From the NCBI GenBank assembly GCA_945916235.1, contig CAMEGQ010000015.1:1-39691 (forward strand): DNA of 39,691 nucleotides, read 5' to 3'. How positions within the stretch are numbered: position 1 is the stretch's first letter; every line of letters begins with the position of its first letter. Source of the stretch: an uncultured Porphyromonadaceae bacterium. GTDB taxonomy: Bacteria > Bacteroidota > Bacteroidia > Bacteroidales > Muribaculaceae. Positions 28,789 through 38,010 of the stretch are shown here, piece after piece. The translations under genes and the position numbers were made by a program. The notes beneath the pieces are model-generated. The model saw nothing but the letters and a program-made list of their open reading frames with translations. It was not told the origin of the DNA and made no database searches.

Positions 28789-29178
28789 ATGCTGGAAACA
28801 ATATTGTCGATTATCGGTAGCTTAGGCGGTTTGACCGGATTAGTTTCACTCGTCTATATTAAGCAAGAGCGTAAGTCCAAAGAGCTGGACAATGAAACTA
28901 AGGATTTGGATAATGAAGCCAAACAGTCGGACGAGTGGCGAAAGCTCTATGAAGAAGAACGCGCATGCTTCTTGGCAGCTCGCCAGGAATATGACACTAC
29001 AATCAAAGAAAAGGACGAGAAAATCGACTCTTTGTTCGCTGAGGTCTCCAATCAGCGTAACCAAAAAGTCGAACTGCATAATAAGATAGCAGAAATGACT
29101 GTTGAACTGACAAAGCTCAAAATGCTGAAATGTGAAGTCGTCAACTGCATTAACCGCAAACCTCCTACAGGATATTGA
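28789..29178 (+). CDS. Membrane-anchored coiled-coil protein (holin/spanin region candidate)
   Basis: ATG 28789; N-terminal hydrophobic segment ILSIIGSLGGLTGLVSLVYI then long charged coiled coil; in lysis region. Confidence 0.55.
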   Translation: MLETILSIIGSLGGLTGLVSLVYIKQERKSKELDNETKDLDNEAKQSDEWRKLYEEERACFLAARQEYDTTIKEKDEKIDSLFAEVSNQRNQKVELHNKIAEMTVELTKLKMLKCEVVNCINRKPPTGY

Positions 29179-29179
29179 T

Positions 29180-29380
29180 ATGAAACCAGGAGACACCATA
29201 TATATTATACCGTCATTGTCTTTGAAATATTTAAGACTGGAAGAGTTGGTAGGGCGTACTGCGACTATTGTAGAAGTCCGAGGCTCTTTCGATAACATCA
29301 AGGGATGTTGGGTAGAGCTTCCCCAGGAGTATCTGGGAGAGATTGAATGGTACATCCCTTATAATTCTATTGGAACATGA
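29180..29380 (+). CDS. Hypothetical protein
   Basis: ATG 29180, 66 aa, operonic. Confidence 0.55.
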   Translation: MKPGDTIYIIPSLSLKYLRLEELVGRTATIVEVRGSFDNIKGCWVELPQEYLGEIEWYIPYNSIGT

Positions 29381-29892
29381 AACTCAACTCATTTTTTAGC
29401 GGGTGCCTGGCTACCTTGATTACGGTTACAGGCACCGCTTTAATTTATCACGGGTGCAACAAAACCACTGGCCCTGTTATCACTGAAGAAACAATCGACA
29501 TACATCATGACACAATTCCGGTTTTCATAAGCAAGCCTATACCAAAAGATAGCACAGTTTTACGGTATATATCCGTGCCTGTACAAGATACGGTATGGAC
29601 GGCTATTCCCGACTCATTGAAAACCGATAGTGCGCATATCATTCTTCCGATTACTCAGAAGATGTATCAGGATTCCACATACCAAGCCTGGGTAAGCGGT
29701 TATATGCCATCCTTGGACAGCATTAGAGTTTTTCAGCCGGTGACTACAATTACGCGAACAATCACCAACACCCAGATTAAATATAAGGCTAAAAGATGGG
29801 GGCTGGGAGTGCAGGTAGGTATTGGCGTTACCCCAGATAAAGTGGAGCCATATATCGGTATTGGAGTGTCCTATAACATTTTTTCATGGTAA
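29377..29892 (+). CDS. Membrane-anchored protein with outer-membrane-like C-terminus (spanin-like candidate)
   Basis: N-terminal hydrophobic segment plus Cys (CLATLITVTGTALIYHGC); C-terminal WGLGVQVGIGVTPDKVEPYIGIGVSYNIFSW. Confidence 0.55.
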   Translation: MKLNSFFSGCLATLITVTGTALIYHGCNKTTGPVITEETIDIHHDTIPVFISKPIPKDSTVLRYISVPVQDTVWTAIPDSLKTDSAHIILPITQKMYQDSTYQAWVSGYMPSLDSIRVFQPVTTITRTITNTQIKYKAKRWGLGVQVGIGVTPDKVEPYIGIGVSYNIFSW

Positions 29893-29919
29893 ATCTAACA
29901 CCATATCGATAGTCACCTT

Positions 29920-29935
29920 CTATTCTTTAATGAAC
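29920..29935 (+). promoter_or_regulatory. Candidate phage late promoter element
   Basis: CTATTCTTTAATGAAC, identical 16-mer to 34565-34580; 29 nt before ATG 29949. Confidence 0.5.
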
Positions 29936-29948
29936 TAATTTCAAGGAA

Positions 29949-30548
29949 ATGAAAATACTTATTGATGCGGGACATGGATTCGATACTCCAGGCAAGCAAT
30001 CTCCGGATGGCCTGCTGAAAGAATATGCTTGGGCCCGTGACATAGCTAAACGCCTTGAAGCAAAGCTGAAACAGCTGGGATTTGACGCTCAGCGCATTAC
30101 TCCTGAAGAAAATGACGTCAAGATAGCTACACGAGTAAGTCGTATAAATGCAATATGTAATTCGGTAGGAGCCAATAACGTGCTGCTCATATCAATTCAT
30201 AACAATGCTGCCGGTCATGGTACATGGGGCACCGGAAAGGGCTTCAGCGTATTTGTTTCCAAGAATGCTTCGGCCAATTCCAAGAAATGCGCTGCCATGT
30301 TCACCGATGAAGCTATAGCTCATAAAGTAATGGGCAACCGCTCAATCCCGGTTGGTAAATACTGGACTTGGAGTTGGACTAAATCTGACATCGGTATCCT
30401 CAAAAACTCTGCCTGCCCAGCCGTCCTTACAGAGAACATGTTTATGGATAATAAGGAAGATTGCAGTTTCCTCCTTTCAGAAGCAGGTAAACAGACGATT
30501 GTTGACCTCCATGTTGCTGCCATTCAAAAATATGTAAAATCACTTTAA
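29949..30548 (+). CDS. N-acetylmuramoyl-L-alanine amidase (endolysin)
   Basis: KILIDAGHGFDTPGK, LLISIHNNAA, AVLTENMFMDN; Amidase_3-type motifs. Confidence 0.85.
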   Translation: MKILIDAGHGFDTPGKQSPDGLLKEYAWARDIAKRLEAKLKQLGFDAQRITPEENDVKIATRVSRINAICNSVGANNVLLISIHNNAAGHGTWGTGKGFSVFVSKNASANSKKCAAMFTDEAIAHKVMGNRSIPVGKYWTWSWTKSDIGILKNSACPAVLTENMFMDNKEDCSFLLSEAGKQTIVDLHVAAIQKYVKSL

Positions 30549-30558
30549 CACAACCTAT

Positions 30559-30891
30559 ATGGAACTGAACATTATTGACCGTATCTACATTCCCTCGATT
30601 CTCCCTGCTGAGAATACCTTCATGGATTTTAACATGAAGCGCGGAATCATCAAAAAGGTAGCGTTGACTGAGACCGACGCCGAGAAGTATCACATCCAGG
30701 AAGACACTGAAAATAAGCGTACCACCTGGGACCCCAAGATTGACCGCGAAAACCCTCTCGTTGTGGATTTCACCCGCGAGGAGCTGATATATCTCAAAAA
30801 AGCGTGTGAAAAGCTCGCCGACACACCAGCACCCGACAACCTATGGAGTACCGTAGAGAAAATCTACGCTGCCGCTCAGCCCTCTGTTTGA
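30559..30891 (+). CDS. Hypothetical phage protein
   Basis: 110 aa ORF directly after endolysin. Confidence 0.65.
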   Translation: MELNIIDRIYIPSILPAENTFMDFNMKRGIIKKVALTETDAEKYHIQEDTENKRTTWDPKIDRENPLVVDFTREELIYLKKACEKLADTPAPDNLWSTVEKIYAAAQPSV

Positions 30892-30923
30892 CTTTTCTTG
30901 CTCCCGTTTATATTCATAAATCC

Positions 30924-30956
30924 TGAGGCGTATCCAAGAGATTTGGGTACGCCTCA
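30924..30956 (+). terminator. Hairpin between 30891 and 31025 genes
   Basis: TGAGGCGTATCCAA / TTGGGTACGCCTCA, 14 bp with one G.U, 5-nt loop. Confidence 0.6.
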
Positions 30957-31003
30957 TCTGCAAAATCTGCATCTATTTTTAACCTCTTGAAGATTGAGTC
31001 CAG

Positions 31004-31010
31004 CTATTCT
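31004..31010 (+). promoter_or_regulatory. Candidate late promoter element
   Basis: CTATTCTTAGTAAAAAAAGAC 21 nt before ATG 31025. Confidence 0.4.
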
Positions 31011-31024
31011 TAGTAAAAAAAGAC

Positions 31025-31318
31025 ATGAAGAAAGAGTTTGACAAGACAACAAGAGGTAAGGCTATAGGCTTCCTCGTATGGTTCAGAAATCAATATGGTG
31101 CCTGGACTCAGGACACATATTATAAAATGGCCGAGAAATACGGTCAGTGCAATTATGGCACCTGTCGGAATATGATTTTGGAGTTGATTGAAGCCGGTTA
31201 TATCAAGGCTTGGAATGAAGGCACACGCCAGCGCCGATTCTATTTGAATGCTAAGAAATATAATGAATTGGTGAACCCTTATATCTTCCAGAAGGAGGAA
31301 GATAACGAGAAAGCATAA
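31025..31318 (+). CDS. Small winged-helix-like protein
   Basis: 97 aa; YGQCNYGTCRNMILELIEAGYIKAWNEGTRQRRFYLN resembles a wHTH plus wing. Confidence 0.55.
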   Translation: MKKEFDKTTRGKAIGFLVWFRNQYGAWTQDTYYKMAEKYGQCNYGTCRNMILELIEAGYIKAWNEGTRQRRFYLNAKKYNELVNPYIFQKEEDNEKA

Positions 31319-31328
31319 ATTTGATGGC

Positions 31329-32969
31329 ATGAAAGAATATAATGGTGTTAACATTTTAAATTTCACGCCATCAGAGATAGGCAAACTGTGCAAAAGCATA
31401 GATGGTTATGCAGGTATCATTTATTGCTATACAAATCTCATCAATGGCAAGCGGTATATAGGTCAAACCATACACCCCGTAGACAGACATTGCTCGCATA
31501 TTCGCAACGAGTATAGAGTTCAAGACAAGACTCCTTTTCACATGGCGATTATGAAATATGGCTGTGAGAATTTTAAATATAATGTTTTGGAGTTATGTAT
31601 TGCCCAAACACGCGATGAATTGCAACGTGAATTAAATAACTTAGAGATTACTCTGATTGCCGAGAACAATACACGAGATAAGGAGAACGGATATAATATT
31701 TCTGCTGGTGGGCAATTGAATGACACTTTTAAAGGAGCGCCTTCCCCCAAACCAGTTGACATGTTCGATATGGATGGCAATTTTATCAGAAGTTTCTCAT
31801 CCGTATCAGAAGCCCAAAATCTATTTCAATTATCAGGAAACGGTATTCAAAAAGTTTGCAATCACGAGCAAACATCATCATCTGGACATTTATGGGCATG
31901 GAAAGGAGAATTGCCTGTTGTCCCTAATAAAGATGTGATCTGTCAATATGACTTAAAAGGTAATTATGTCGCATCTTATCAAAATGCTTCGCAAGCAGCA
32001 TTAGCGGTAGGAGCAAAAACTGTTAGCGGGCTTCATGCAGCTTTAAAAGACAAGTATCGGATAGGATATGGTTTTTACTGGAGAAAATACAAAACAGACA
32101 AGCTGCCGCTTTCAGATTTTCCGAATGCAATATACTCATATAATTTGTATGGAGAATTTTTAAAGGGGTATATAACGTTAGCTGATGCTGTTAAAGACGT
32201 GCAAGCATCCGGAACATCTGCTATATGTGCGTCTCTATACCATAATAAAAGCTACAAAGGAAGGGTGTGGCGGAATTACTTTAAGTCAAAATTAGATGTT
32301 GACACCTTACCCTCGCAAGGAGTAGCGGTCAAAGTTGATTTTCCTTCAGGAGTTACTAAAATATACTACACCATTCTGTCAGCCGCAAAGGACAATAACT
32401 GGAATATCACTAATTTAAAATATGCATTAAAAGGCAACAATTGTCATCAATTGTCAGGGGCACAAGTATCATATTACAATGATAGCTTAGACCCAGACAA
32501 ACAGCCTGAGTGGATATTTGTGCGCATTGAAGAAACTCGCGACAGACAACTTTATAAGCCAGGCTCACTTGCCCGTAAAGTTGATCAATATTCAAAAGAC
32601 GGAAAGTTGGTTAAAACGTATAATTCCATAGCAGAAGCAGAAAGAGCCAACAGTATATCCAATATAAGCTCAGCCATAATGCATCAACAATTATGCGCCG
32701 GTTATATATGGACGTATCACGGAGAGGCTATCCCTCAAAAAACAATTGATTACATAAATGCACAAAAGGTCTTTCAATATGACCAACAAGGCAATTATGT
32801 AGGGGAATTTGAAAATAGAAAAGCTGCCGCATTAGCGATTGGCTATTCTAGTCCCAATAGTCATATAGGACGCTGTATCAAAGAGCCCTGGAGAACAGCA
32901 GGAGGTTTCTATTGGCGCAGCTTTAAAACAAATAAAATAGATATTACGGAATGGGATACAAAGGATTAG
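31329..32969 (+). CDS. GIY-YIG endonuclease with tandem NUMOD-like DNA-binding repeats
   Basis: GIIYCYTNLINGKRYIGQT GIY-YIG core, ENGYNISAGG, then about six repeats of the QYDxxGNYVxxYxNxxxAAxAxG... type. Confidence 0.85.
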   Translation: MKEYNGVNILNFTPSEIGKLCKSIDGYAGIIYCYTNLINGKRYIGQTIHPVDRHCSHIRNEYRVQDKTPFHMAIMKYGCENFKYNVLELCIAQTRDELQRELNNLEITLIAENNTRDKENGYNISAGGQLNDTFKGAPSPKPVDMFDMDGNFIRSFSSVSEAQNLFQLSGNGIQKVCNHEQTSSSGHLWAWKGELPVVPNKDVICQYDLKGNYVASYQNASQAALAVGAKTVSGLHAALKDKYRIGYGFYWRKYKTDKLPLSDFPNAIYSYNLYGEFLKGYITLADAVKDVQASGTSAICASLYHNKSYKGRVWRNYFKSKLDVDTLPSQGVAVKVDFPSGVTKIYYTILSAAKDNNWNITNLKYALKGNNCHQLSGAQVSYYNDSLDPDKQPEWIFVRIEETRDRQLYKPGSLARKVDQYSKDGKLVKTYNSIAEAERANSISNISSAIMHQQLCAGYIWTYHGEAIPQKTIDYINAQKVFQYDQQGNYVGEFENRKAAALAIGYSSPNSHIGRCIKEPWRTAGGFYWRSFKTNKIDITEWDTKD

Positions 32970-34531
32970 AAGCGCCCAAGAACTTAGTTATAAATTTTAG
33001 GCCATCAGAAAAACAATTTGAATTATGGCAGCTCCTTCAACCCAATAGATGCAATTTATGCGGGGGTGAGATCGAGCAACGAGAAATCACCACAGGACGT
33101 GAAGGCTTCAGAGATTTTAAGCCTACATGTGTTAAGTGTGGTAACCAAAACATACCCCAAGTGATATTGGCTGGAGGTGCAGCAGGCGGTGGCAAAACCT
33201 ACGTAAGTTGCTGTTGGATAATTAGTTCATGTATCAGATTTCCGGAACTGAGAGCTGTAATTGCGCGTAAAACATTAAAATCTTTGAAGGAGTCCGTCCT
33301 GAATACATTTAAAAAAGTCTGCTCAATGTGGCACCTTGAAGAAGGCGTACATTACAAAATTAACAATCTCGAATCCGTTATATATTTTTGGAATGGTTCG
33401 ACTGTCACTATGATTGAACTCGCTCCCAGCCCAAATGGTGATTATACCAGATTAGGCTCATCGGAATGGAGTATCGGCGCTGTAGAAGAATGTAATGAGT
33501 GCGATGAAAAAGGCGTTGACGTGTTATCCAGCCGACTTCGATGGAAACCCGAATATTTCAGACATGGCGTATTACTATTAACTTGCAACCCTAACACGAC
33601 ATGGGTAAGAGATCGTTTTGTTCAAGACAACGACGGTAATCCGGTAAAGTTAAGAGAAGGCGAATATACATGCTTCTTTACTGTAGAATCTAACCCAGAC
33701 GAAGAGTTTCTAAAAACATACGTGTCGATGCTCAACAAGATTAAAGACCCTGCTGTTAGAGAAGCGCTACGATACGGAAACTGGAACTTTACTGATGTGA
33801 ACAACGCGGCTGCATATTGGAATTTTGATGGCAACAAGCATCTTGTCACCGGTTTGCGTGAAAAAGTATACGACCCATTAAAGCCATTAATTATTTCATG
33901 GGACTTTAATGTAGCTCCATTTATGTCTACGCTCGCATTGCAAGTTGACTATGAGAATAAAAAGCTGTATGTCTTAGAGGAAATTCTTGGTAGGCCAGAG
34001 GATAAGGAGAACAACACTCCGGCATTAGCTTTAAAAATATCGAAAAAATATCAAAGCGAAAGGCACATGGGCGGAATCATTATTACCGGTGATCCTGCGG
34101 GGTTAGCACGCTCCACTCAAACTCAAGATGGGGTGAATAATTACACTATTATAATGGACAACCTACATCCCGCTTTACATGCGTCCAAAAGGCTATTATC
34201 CAAACAGCCTCCCCAAAAAACAAGACTGGAATTTATTAATAGCATTTTGAGTGGCGAAACTGGCTGGGAGGTTTTAATAGATATAAGGTGTCGTAGATTT
34301 ACCGAAGACTTACTTTATCAAAAAAAATTAGTGTCTGGAGAAAAGGATAAAAGTAAAGTCACAGACCCAAAGCTTCGGATAAAATACGAAAAGTTTGGTC
34401 ATCTTTCTGACTGCCTCGATTATGCGATTTGTCTTCTTCTTAGTAAGGAATGGGGTAAATTCCAACGTGGCGGGTCTGAAGCTGGTATCGCCACTACCAA
34501 TAATACCGTCTATGGTACTTTTGAATACTAA
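32951..34531 (+). CDS. terL: Terminase large subunit
   Basis: Walker A-like LAGGAAGGGKTYVS, ATPase and nuclease-like regions (IISWDFNVAPF, IITGDPAG); N-terminal CNLCGG...CVKCGN zinc-ribbon-like pairs. Confidence 0.88.
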   Translation: MGYKGLEAPKNLVINFRPSEKQFELWQLLQPNRCNLCGGEIEQREITTGREGFRDFKPTCVKCGNQNIPQVILAGGAAGGGKTYVSCCWIISSCIRFPELRAVIARKTLKSLKESVLNTFKKVCSMWHLEEGVHYKINNLESVIYFWNGSTVTMIELAPSPNGDYTRLGSSEWSIGAVEECNECDEKGVDVLSSRLRWKPEYFRHGVLLLTCNPNTTWVRDRFVQDNDGNPVKLREGEYTCFFTVESNPDEEFLKTYVSMLNKIKDPAVREALRYGNWNFTDVNNAAAYWNFDGNKHLVTGLREKVYDPLKPLIISWDFNVAPFMSTLALQVDYENKKLYVLEEILGRPEDKENNTPALALKISKKYQSERHMGGIIITGDPAGLARSTQTQDGVNNYTIIMDNLHPALHASKRLLSKQPPQKTRLEFINSILSGETGWEVLIDIRCRRFTEDLLYQKKLVSGEKDKSKVTDPKLRIKYEKFGHLSDCLDYAICLLLSKEWGKFQRGGSEAGIATTNNTVYGTFEY

Positions 34532-34564
34532 GCGCTCTCAATAACCATCGGTAGAACATTCTCA

Positions 34565-34580
34565 CTATTCTTTAATGAAC
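34565..34580 (+). promoter_or_regulatory. Candidate phage late promoter element
   Basis: CTATTCTTTAATGAAC, identical to 29920-29935; 30 nt before ATG 34595. Confidence 0.5.
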
Positions 34581-34594
34581 CAGACATTACGCGC

Positions 34595-35617
34595 ATGTAC
34601 CAACGATTTCTAAATAACGAAGACTACATGAGTCAGATTTCGGATGAGTTGTTCGACCACCTTATCCGGGGTAAAGAAATTCGTGTAGCACAAGCTGAGG
34701 AAGCAGCAGAAGCTTCAATCGTAGAATATCTCACAGACAACTACGAGGTGGAACAAGCCTTGGCCGTAGGTAAGAGCCTCCGCGAATACAATCCTCGAAT
34801 CACATACCCTGTAGGCGTTCATTTTTATTATGAAGGCAAGATAGTTGAAGCTCTTAGGGCCATAAACGGCATAAAAGCCCCCTCTAATATCGAATACTGG
34901 AAGGAGTACGAGGAAGTCGAGCGTTTATCGGAAGATACAGTTAGCAAATATTCCCAGCTTCTCAACTATCACCCAGGCGACCTTGTGTCTTACGCCGGCA
35001 TAATATACGAATGTCTGGAGCACAACGGTTATGATTACGCAGATATACGTATACCCGGTATCGTAGCCTGGGAGCCCATAGAAACCACTTCATGGGAGCC
35101 TAACGTAGAATATGCAGAATGGGATGTAGTTGAATGGGAAGGCCGGTTCTTTGCGCTTCTCAGCCTTGAAGACATCGACCTTACCATTAACCCTATGGAG
35201 TCTGATAACTGGGGGCTCATCGGTAGTTATGACCCAGAATACGAGTACGAGCTCAAAGACACCGAGTATGTCGAGTATGAAGGCCGTGTTTGGATTCCGG
35301 TTCTGTCTCCCACAGCCGACAAACTTAAAGAAGGCTATAACTTCCGCTACCACGACCCTCGCAATTCCAACATCAAGAAACACATGATCAAAATTTCGCT
35401 GTACGAATTGCACAAGCTGATTTCTCCCAATAATGTGAGCACGGCCCGCATTACTGACTATGAGGCTACGATGCAGTGGCTGCACGATGCCAACCGGTGC
35501 AAAATCAATCCTCAGATTCCACGTAAGCTGGATGAGGAGAAGAAACCGGTTAGCGAAATTGCAATGGCTACCTTCCAGCGCGATTATGACCCAAGAAAAA
35601 ATCCGTGGCAGATATAG
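34595..35617 (+). CDS. Virion-associated protein with CBM5/12-like aromatic repeats
   Basis: YHPGDLVSYAGIIYECLEHNG, YAEWDVVEWEGRFFALL, YVEYEGRVWIPV repeats. Confidence 0.55.
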   Translation: MYQRFLNNEDYMSQISDELFDHLIRGKEIRVAQAEEAAEASIVEYLTDNYEVEQALAVGKSLREYNPRITYPVGVHFYYEGKIVEALRAINGIKAPSNIEYWKEYEEVERLSEDTVSKYSQLLNYHPGDLVSYAGIIYECLEHNGYDYADIRIPGIVAWEPIETTSWEPNVEYAEWDVVEWEGRFFALLSLEDIDLTINPMESDNWGLIGSYDPEYEYELKDTEYVEYEGRVWIPVLSPTADKLKEGYNFRYHDPRNSNIKKHMIKISLYELHKLISPNNVSTARITDYEATMQWLHDANRCKINPQIPRKLDEEKKPVSEIAMATFQRDYDPRKNPWQI

Positions 35618-35648
35618 TGCGACCGCCCGGAACAACCCCGACAAGGTG

Positions 35649-35682
35649 CGAACCCCGACCTCAATGGCCGGGGTTCGTTTTA
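35649..35682. terminator. Terminator between convergent operons
   Basis: CGAACCCCG / CGGGGTTCG stem followed by TTTTATAAT; lies between + gene ending 35617 and - gene ending 35686. Confidence 0.75.
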
Positions 35683-35685
35683 TAA

Positions 35686-37035
35686 TCAGATGTATTCAAA
35701 CATATTTACCGTATGGTCCATGTATGACCGTTCTATCTCCTTTAGGCTGGTGCCTGCCATCTTCGCTACTATAATGGGAGGAATTTTATTTTGGGAGATC
35801 GCAATAGATATAGCAGAATGTCGGAACACATAAGTGGTCAACGTATCGTTGAAAAAGGTTATCTTCAGATGAGAAGCTATCTTCTTCAAAAATCTATTAA
35901 TCTTGCACAGCATAGCGTTGTTTCTGTTATATCGTGTATGGTATTGTTCAGGGACTGAGAGGTCCCAGGTGCGATTATTATATGGATACGGAAGAATGTA
36001 CCCGGCTTTACTCATACCCTGATACTTGTTGATGATTGCCATCGCTTTTTCATTGATAGGACAGCGCACAAATGACTTCAAGGCATTGGAGCTATTCTTT
36101 TTCTTAATAGGAAGATACTCTATATAAAATCCTTTTTCACATTTTCTGATGTTGCTCCATTTCATATTGAGGGTGTCAATAGGCCGTGAAAAGAGATAGA
36201 ACATGAGAAGGCATGTGTCCATGTAAAGCTCTTTATAGAAATCGCTATTCTTGCCATCCCAGATAATCTTACTCAAATCCAGCTGCTCTATTTGTTGAAT
36301 CTGCATCGGGCTTAGGCTGGAAACGCCCTTACTGAGTGCCGTGAGCTCTTCAAAAGTCTTCGGCGGTACATAATCCATATAACGATAGGTTAAAGGATCA
36401 GATACAAATCCTTTGCGTATGGCGAGATTATGCGCCCGCTTAAAGTATTTCATCTGGTCGAGATAATTCGTCGCTTTAAGACTTCTCAGGTAATCTCCAA
36501 ACTGCTCAAACTCTTTATCGCCTACTTTATATATAGGTGTACGAAGAATATGTTTTGAGTGTTGGCGCTCATTCTCACGTTCTAAATGATGAAGAAGCCG
36601 GATATATGTTTGAAAGTTAGCCGATGGCAGCTTATTCATACCGCCATGACGGTATTCCTCTATAAGGTAATGTAGGAACCATTCCAGCGTCTTTTTTTCT
36701 TTGGAAACCGGTTTACCAGCTTTGTTCTGCTCCACCAATTTCCAGAAATCTTCAACGCAATCTGGCGCATTTTCATCAATGAGGAAATTGCACAACTTTT
36801 CTATCTTTTCCAACAAGGTGTTGTTGATAGCGGCGTTGCGTGAGCGAGGCTCAAAGCGTTGTTTTTTGGAATTGAACTTAACGAGATCCGGGTCCGTTAA
36901 GTCACCTACTCCGATAAAGGCTATTGCCCTGGGATGATACTGAGAGCTTCCAGGTTCTTTAACGCACACTCTCAGATTTTGCTTGGTTTTACCGGCATTT
37001 TTGTAGAGCCGGAATGAGATTGAGATTCTGGACAT
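35686..37035 (-). CDS. int: Tyrosine recombinase/integrase
   Basis: 449 aa; LFSRPIDTLNMKW, YVFRHSAISIAI, MAGTSLKEIERSYMDH match tyrosine-recombinase boxes with variant residues. Confidence 0.82.
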   Translation of the reverse strand: MSRISISFRLYKNAGKTKQNLRVCVKEPGSSQYHPRAIAFIGVGDLTDPDLVKFNSKKQRFEPRSRNAAINNTLLEKIEKLCNFLIDENAPDCVEDFWKLVEQNKAGKPVSKEKKTLEWFLHYLIEEYRHGGMNKLPSANFQTYIRLLHHLERENERQHSKHILRTPIYKVGDKEFEQFGDYLRSLKATNYLDQMKYFKRAHNLAIRKGFVSDPLTYRYMDYVPPKTFEELTALSKGVSSLSPMQIQQIEQLDLSKIIWDGKNSDFYKELYMDTCLLMFYLFSRPIDTLNMKWSNIRKCEKGFYIEYLPIKKKNSSNALKSFVRCPINEKAMAIINKYQGMSKAGYILPYPYNNRTWDLSVPEQYHTRYNRNNAMLCKINRFLKKIASHLKITFFNDTLTTYVFRHSAISIAISQNKIPPIIVAKMAGTSLKEIERSYMDHTVNMFEYI

Positions 37036-37182
37036 ACCATTTGATTATTATCCAGTTACTTACCTCTTACATAAGTTTGGGAAGGTGATACATAAATGCT
37101 CCCAAATTCATGCCATCTGAAATAAACTGTGAAAAATTCGTCGTCAAGTCGAATTGTTCGTAAATACCAGTATTTCAGTCAA

Positions 37183-37223
37183 ATAAAATGCCTATTCACT
37201 GTTAAGATGAATAGGCATTTTAT
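37183..37223. repeat. Perfect 16-bp hairpin in integrase leader
   Basis: ATAAAATGCCTATTCA (37183-37198) / TGAATAGGCATTTTAT (37208-37223), 9-nt loop. Confidence 0.9.
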
Positions 37224-37361
37224 GTATTAGTTGCCTTGGAAAGCAACTAACATTTTTCAACCTAATTCACTGGCAATGAGACTCCTATTTACCGGTGATA
37301 CATAAAAATCTCATTTAATTCAGAAGTTTCAGTGTTCTCTGGTGGTTCAACTATTCGGATG

Positions 37362-37392
37362 CAAAGTTAATGATTAATCCTAATTTTACAAA
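37362..37392 (-). promoter_or_regulatory. Bacteroidota-type promoter upstream of integrase
   Basis: On - strand TTTG (37392-37389) - 19 nt - TAACTTTG (37369-37362). Confidence 0.7.
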
Positions 37393-37524
37393 CATATTAC
37401 GCCCCTAATTGTTGGCGCGTTATCTGACTTACCCCACAATTTTAGACTTAATGATGGAATTTTGTACATAAATTAGCCTAAACCGATACATAATTCAACG
37501 CGATTTAGAGCCATTTATAACAGT

Positions 37525-37555
37525 AAAAAACCCTCTCGCTTCACAGCGAAAGGGG
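37525..37555 (-). terminator. Terminator of 37590-37988 gene
   Basis: Stem CCCTCTCGCT / AGCGAAAGGG with one mismatch; T-run on - strand. Confidence 0.7.
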
Positions 37556-37589
37556 AAAAAACAACAAGCAAACAAAAAACCAAAATCAA

Positions 37590-37988
37590 TCAACACACTT
37601 TCTCTTTCACCTGTTTTATGTTTCCGGCCCGTAAGAGTTTCATAGCATCGTCATAATCGATGCCTACGAATGTTACCTGGCCTTCTGGGGTAATGCTCAT
37701 AAAGCGATACCCAAATAAGTTCAATTCCGTCAGCTTTCCGATAGCCAGTTCAGACTGAAGAATCGTATATGTATACCCAATCTTGAAGTCTGTCAAACCT
37801 TCAAGGGTCGTATTACAAGTGAGATTTGAAACCGGGCGAGTCTCTGCGCGTTTATATCGCTTAGAGTTTATCACACCGTACTTGTCCACCATATAAATTC
37901 GCTGGCCATATCGGAAAGCGAGGTTGTCTCCTCGATTATCTCCCAGCCATTTTACTATTGTTAGGGTGTTTTTGACATTTGGTTTCAT
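37590..37988 (-). CDS. Hypothetical protein
   Basis: 132 aa; followed by terminator, preceded by CTATTCT motif at 29 nt. Confidence 0.65.
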   Translation of the reverse strand: MKPNVKNTLTIVKWLGDNRGDNLAFRYGQRIYMVDKYGVINSKRYKRAETRPVSNLTCNTTLEGLTDFKIGYTYTILQSELAIGKLTELNLFGYRFMSITPEGQVTFVGIDYDDAMKLLRAGNIKQVKEKVC

Positions 37989-38010
37989 ACGTAGTTATTT
38001 TGCTTTAATA

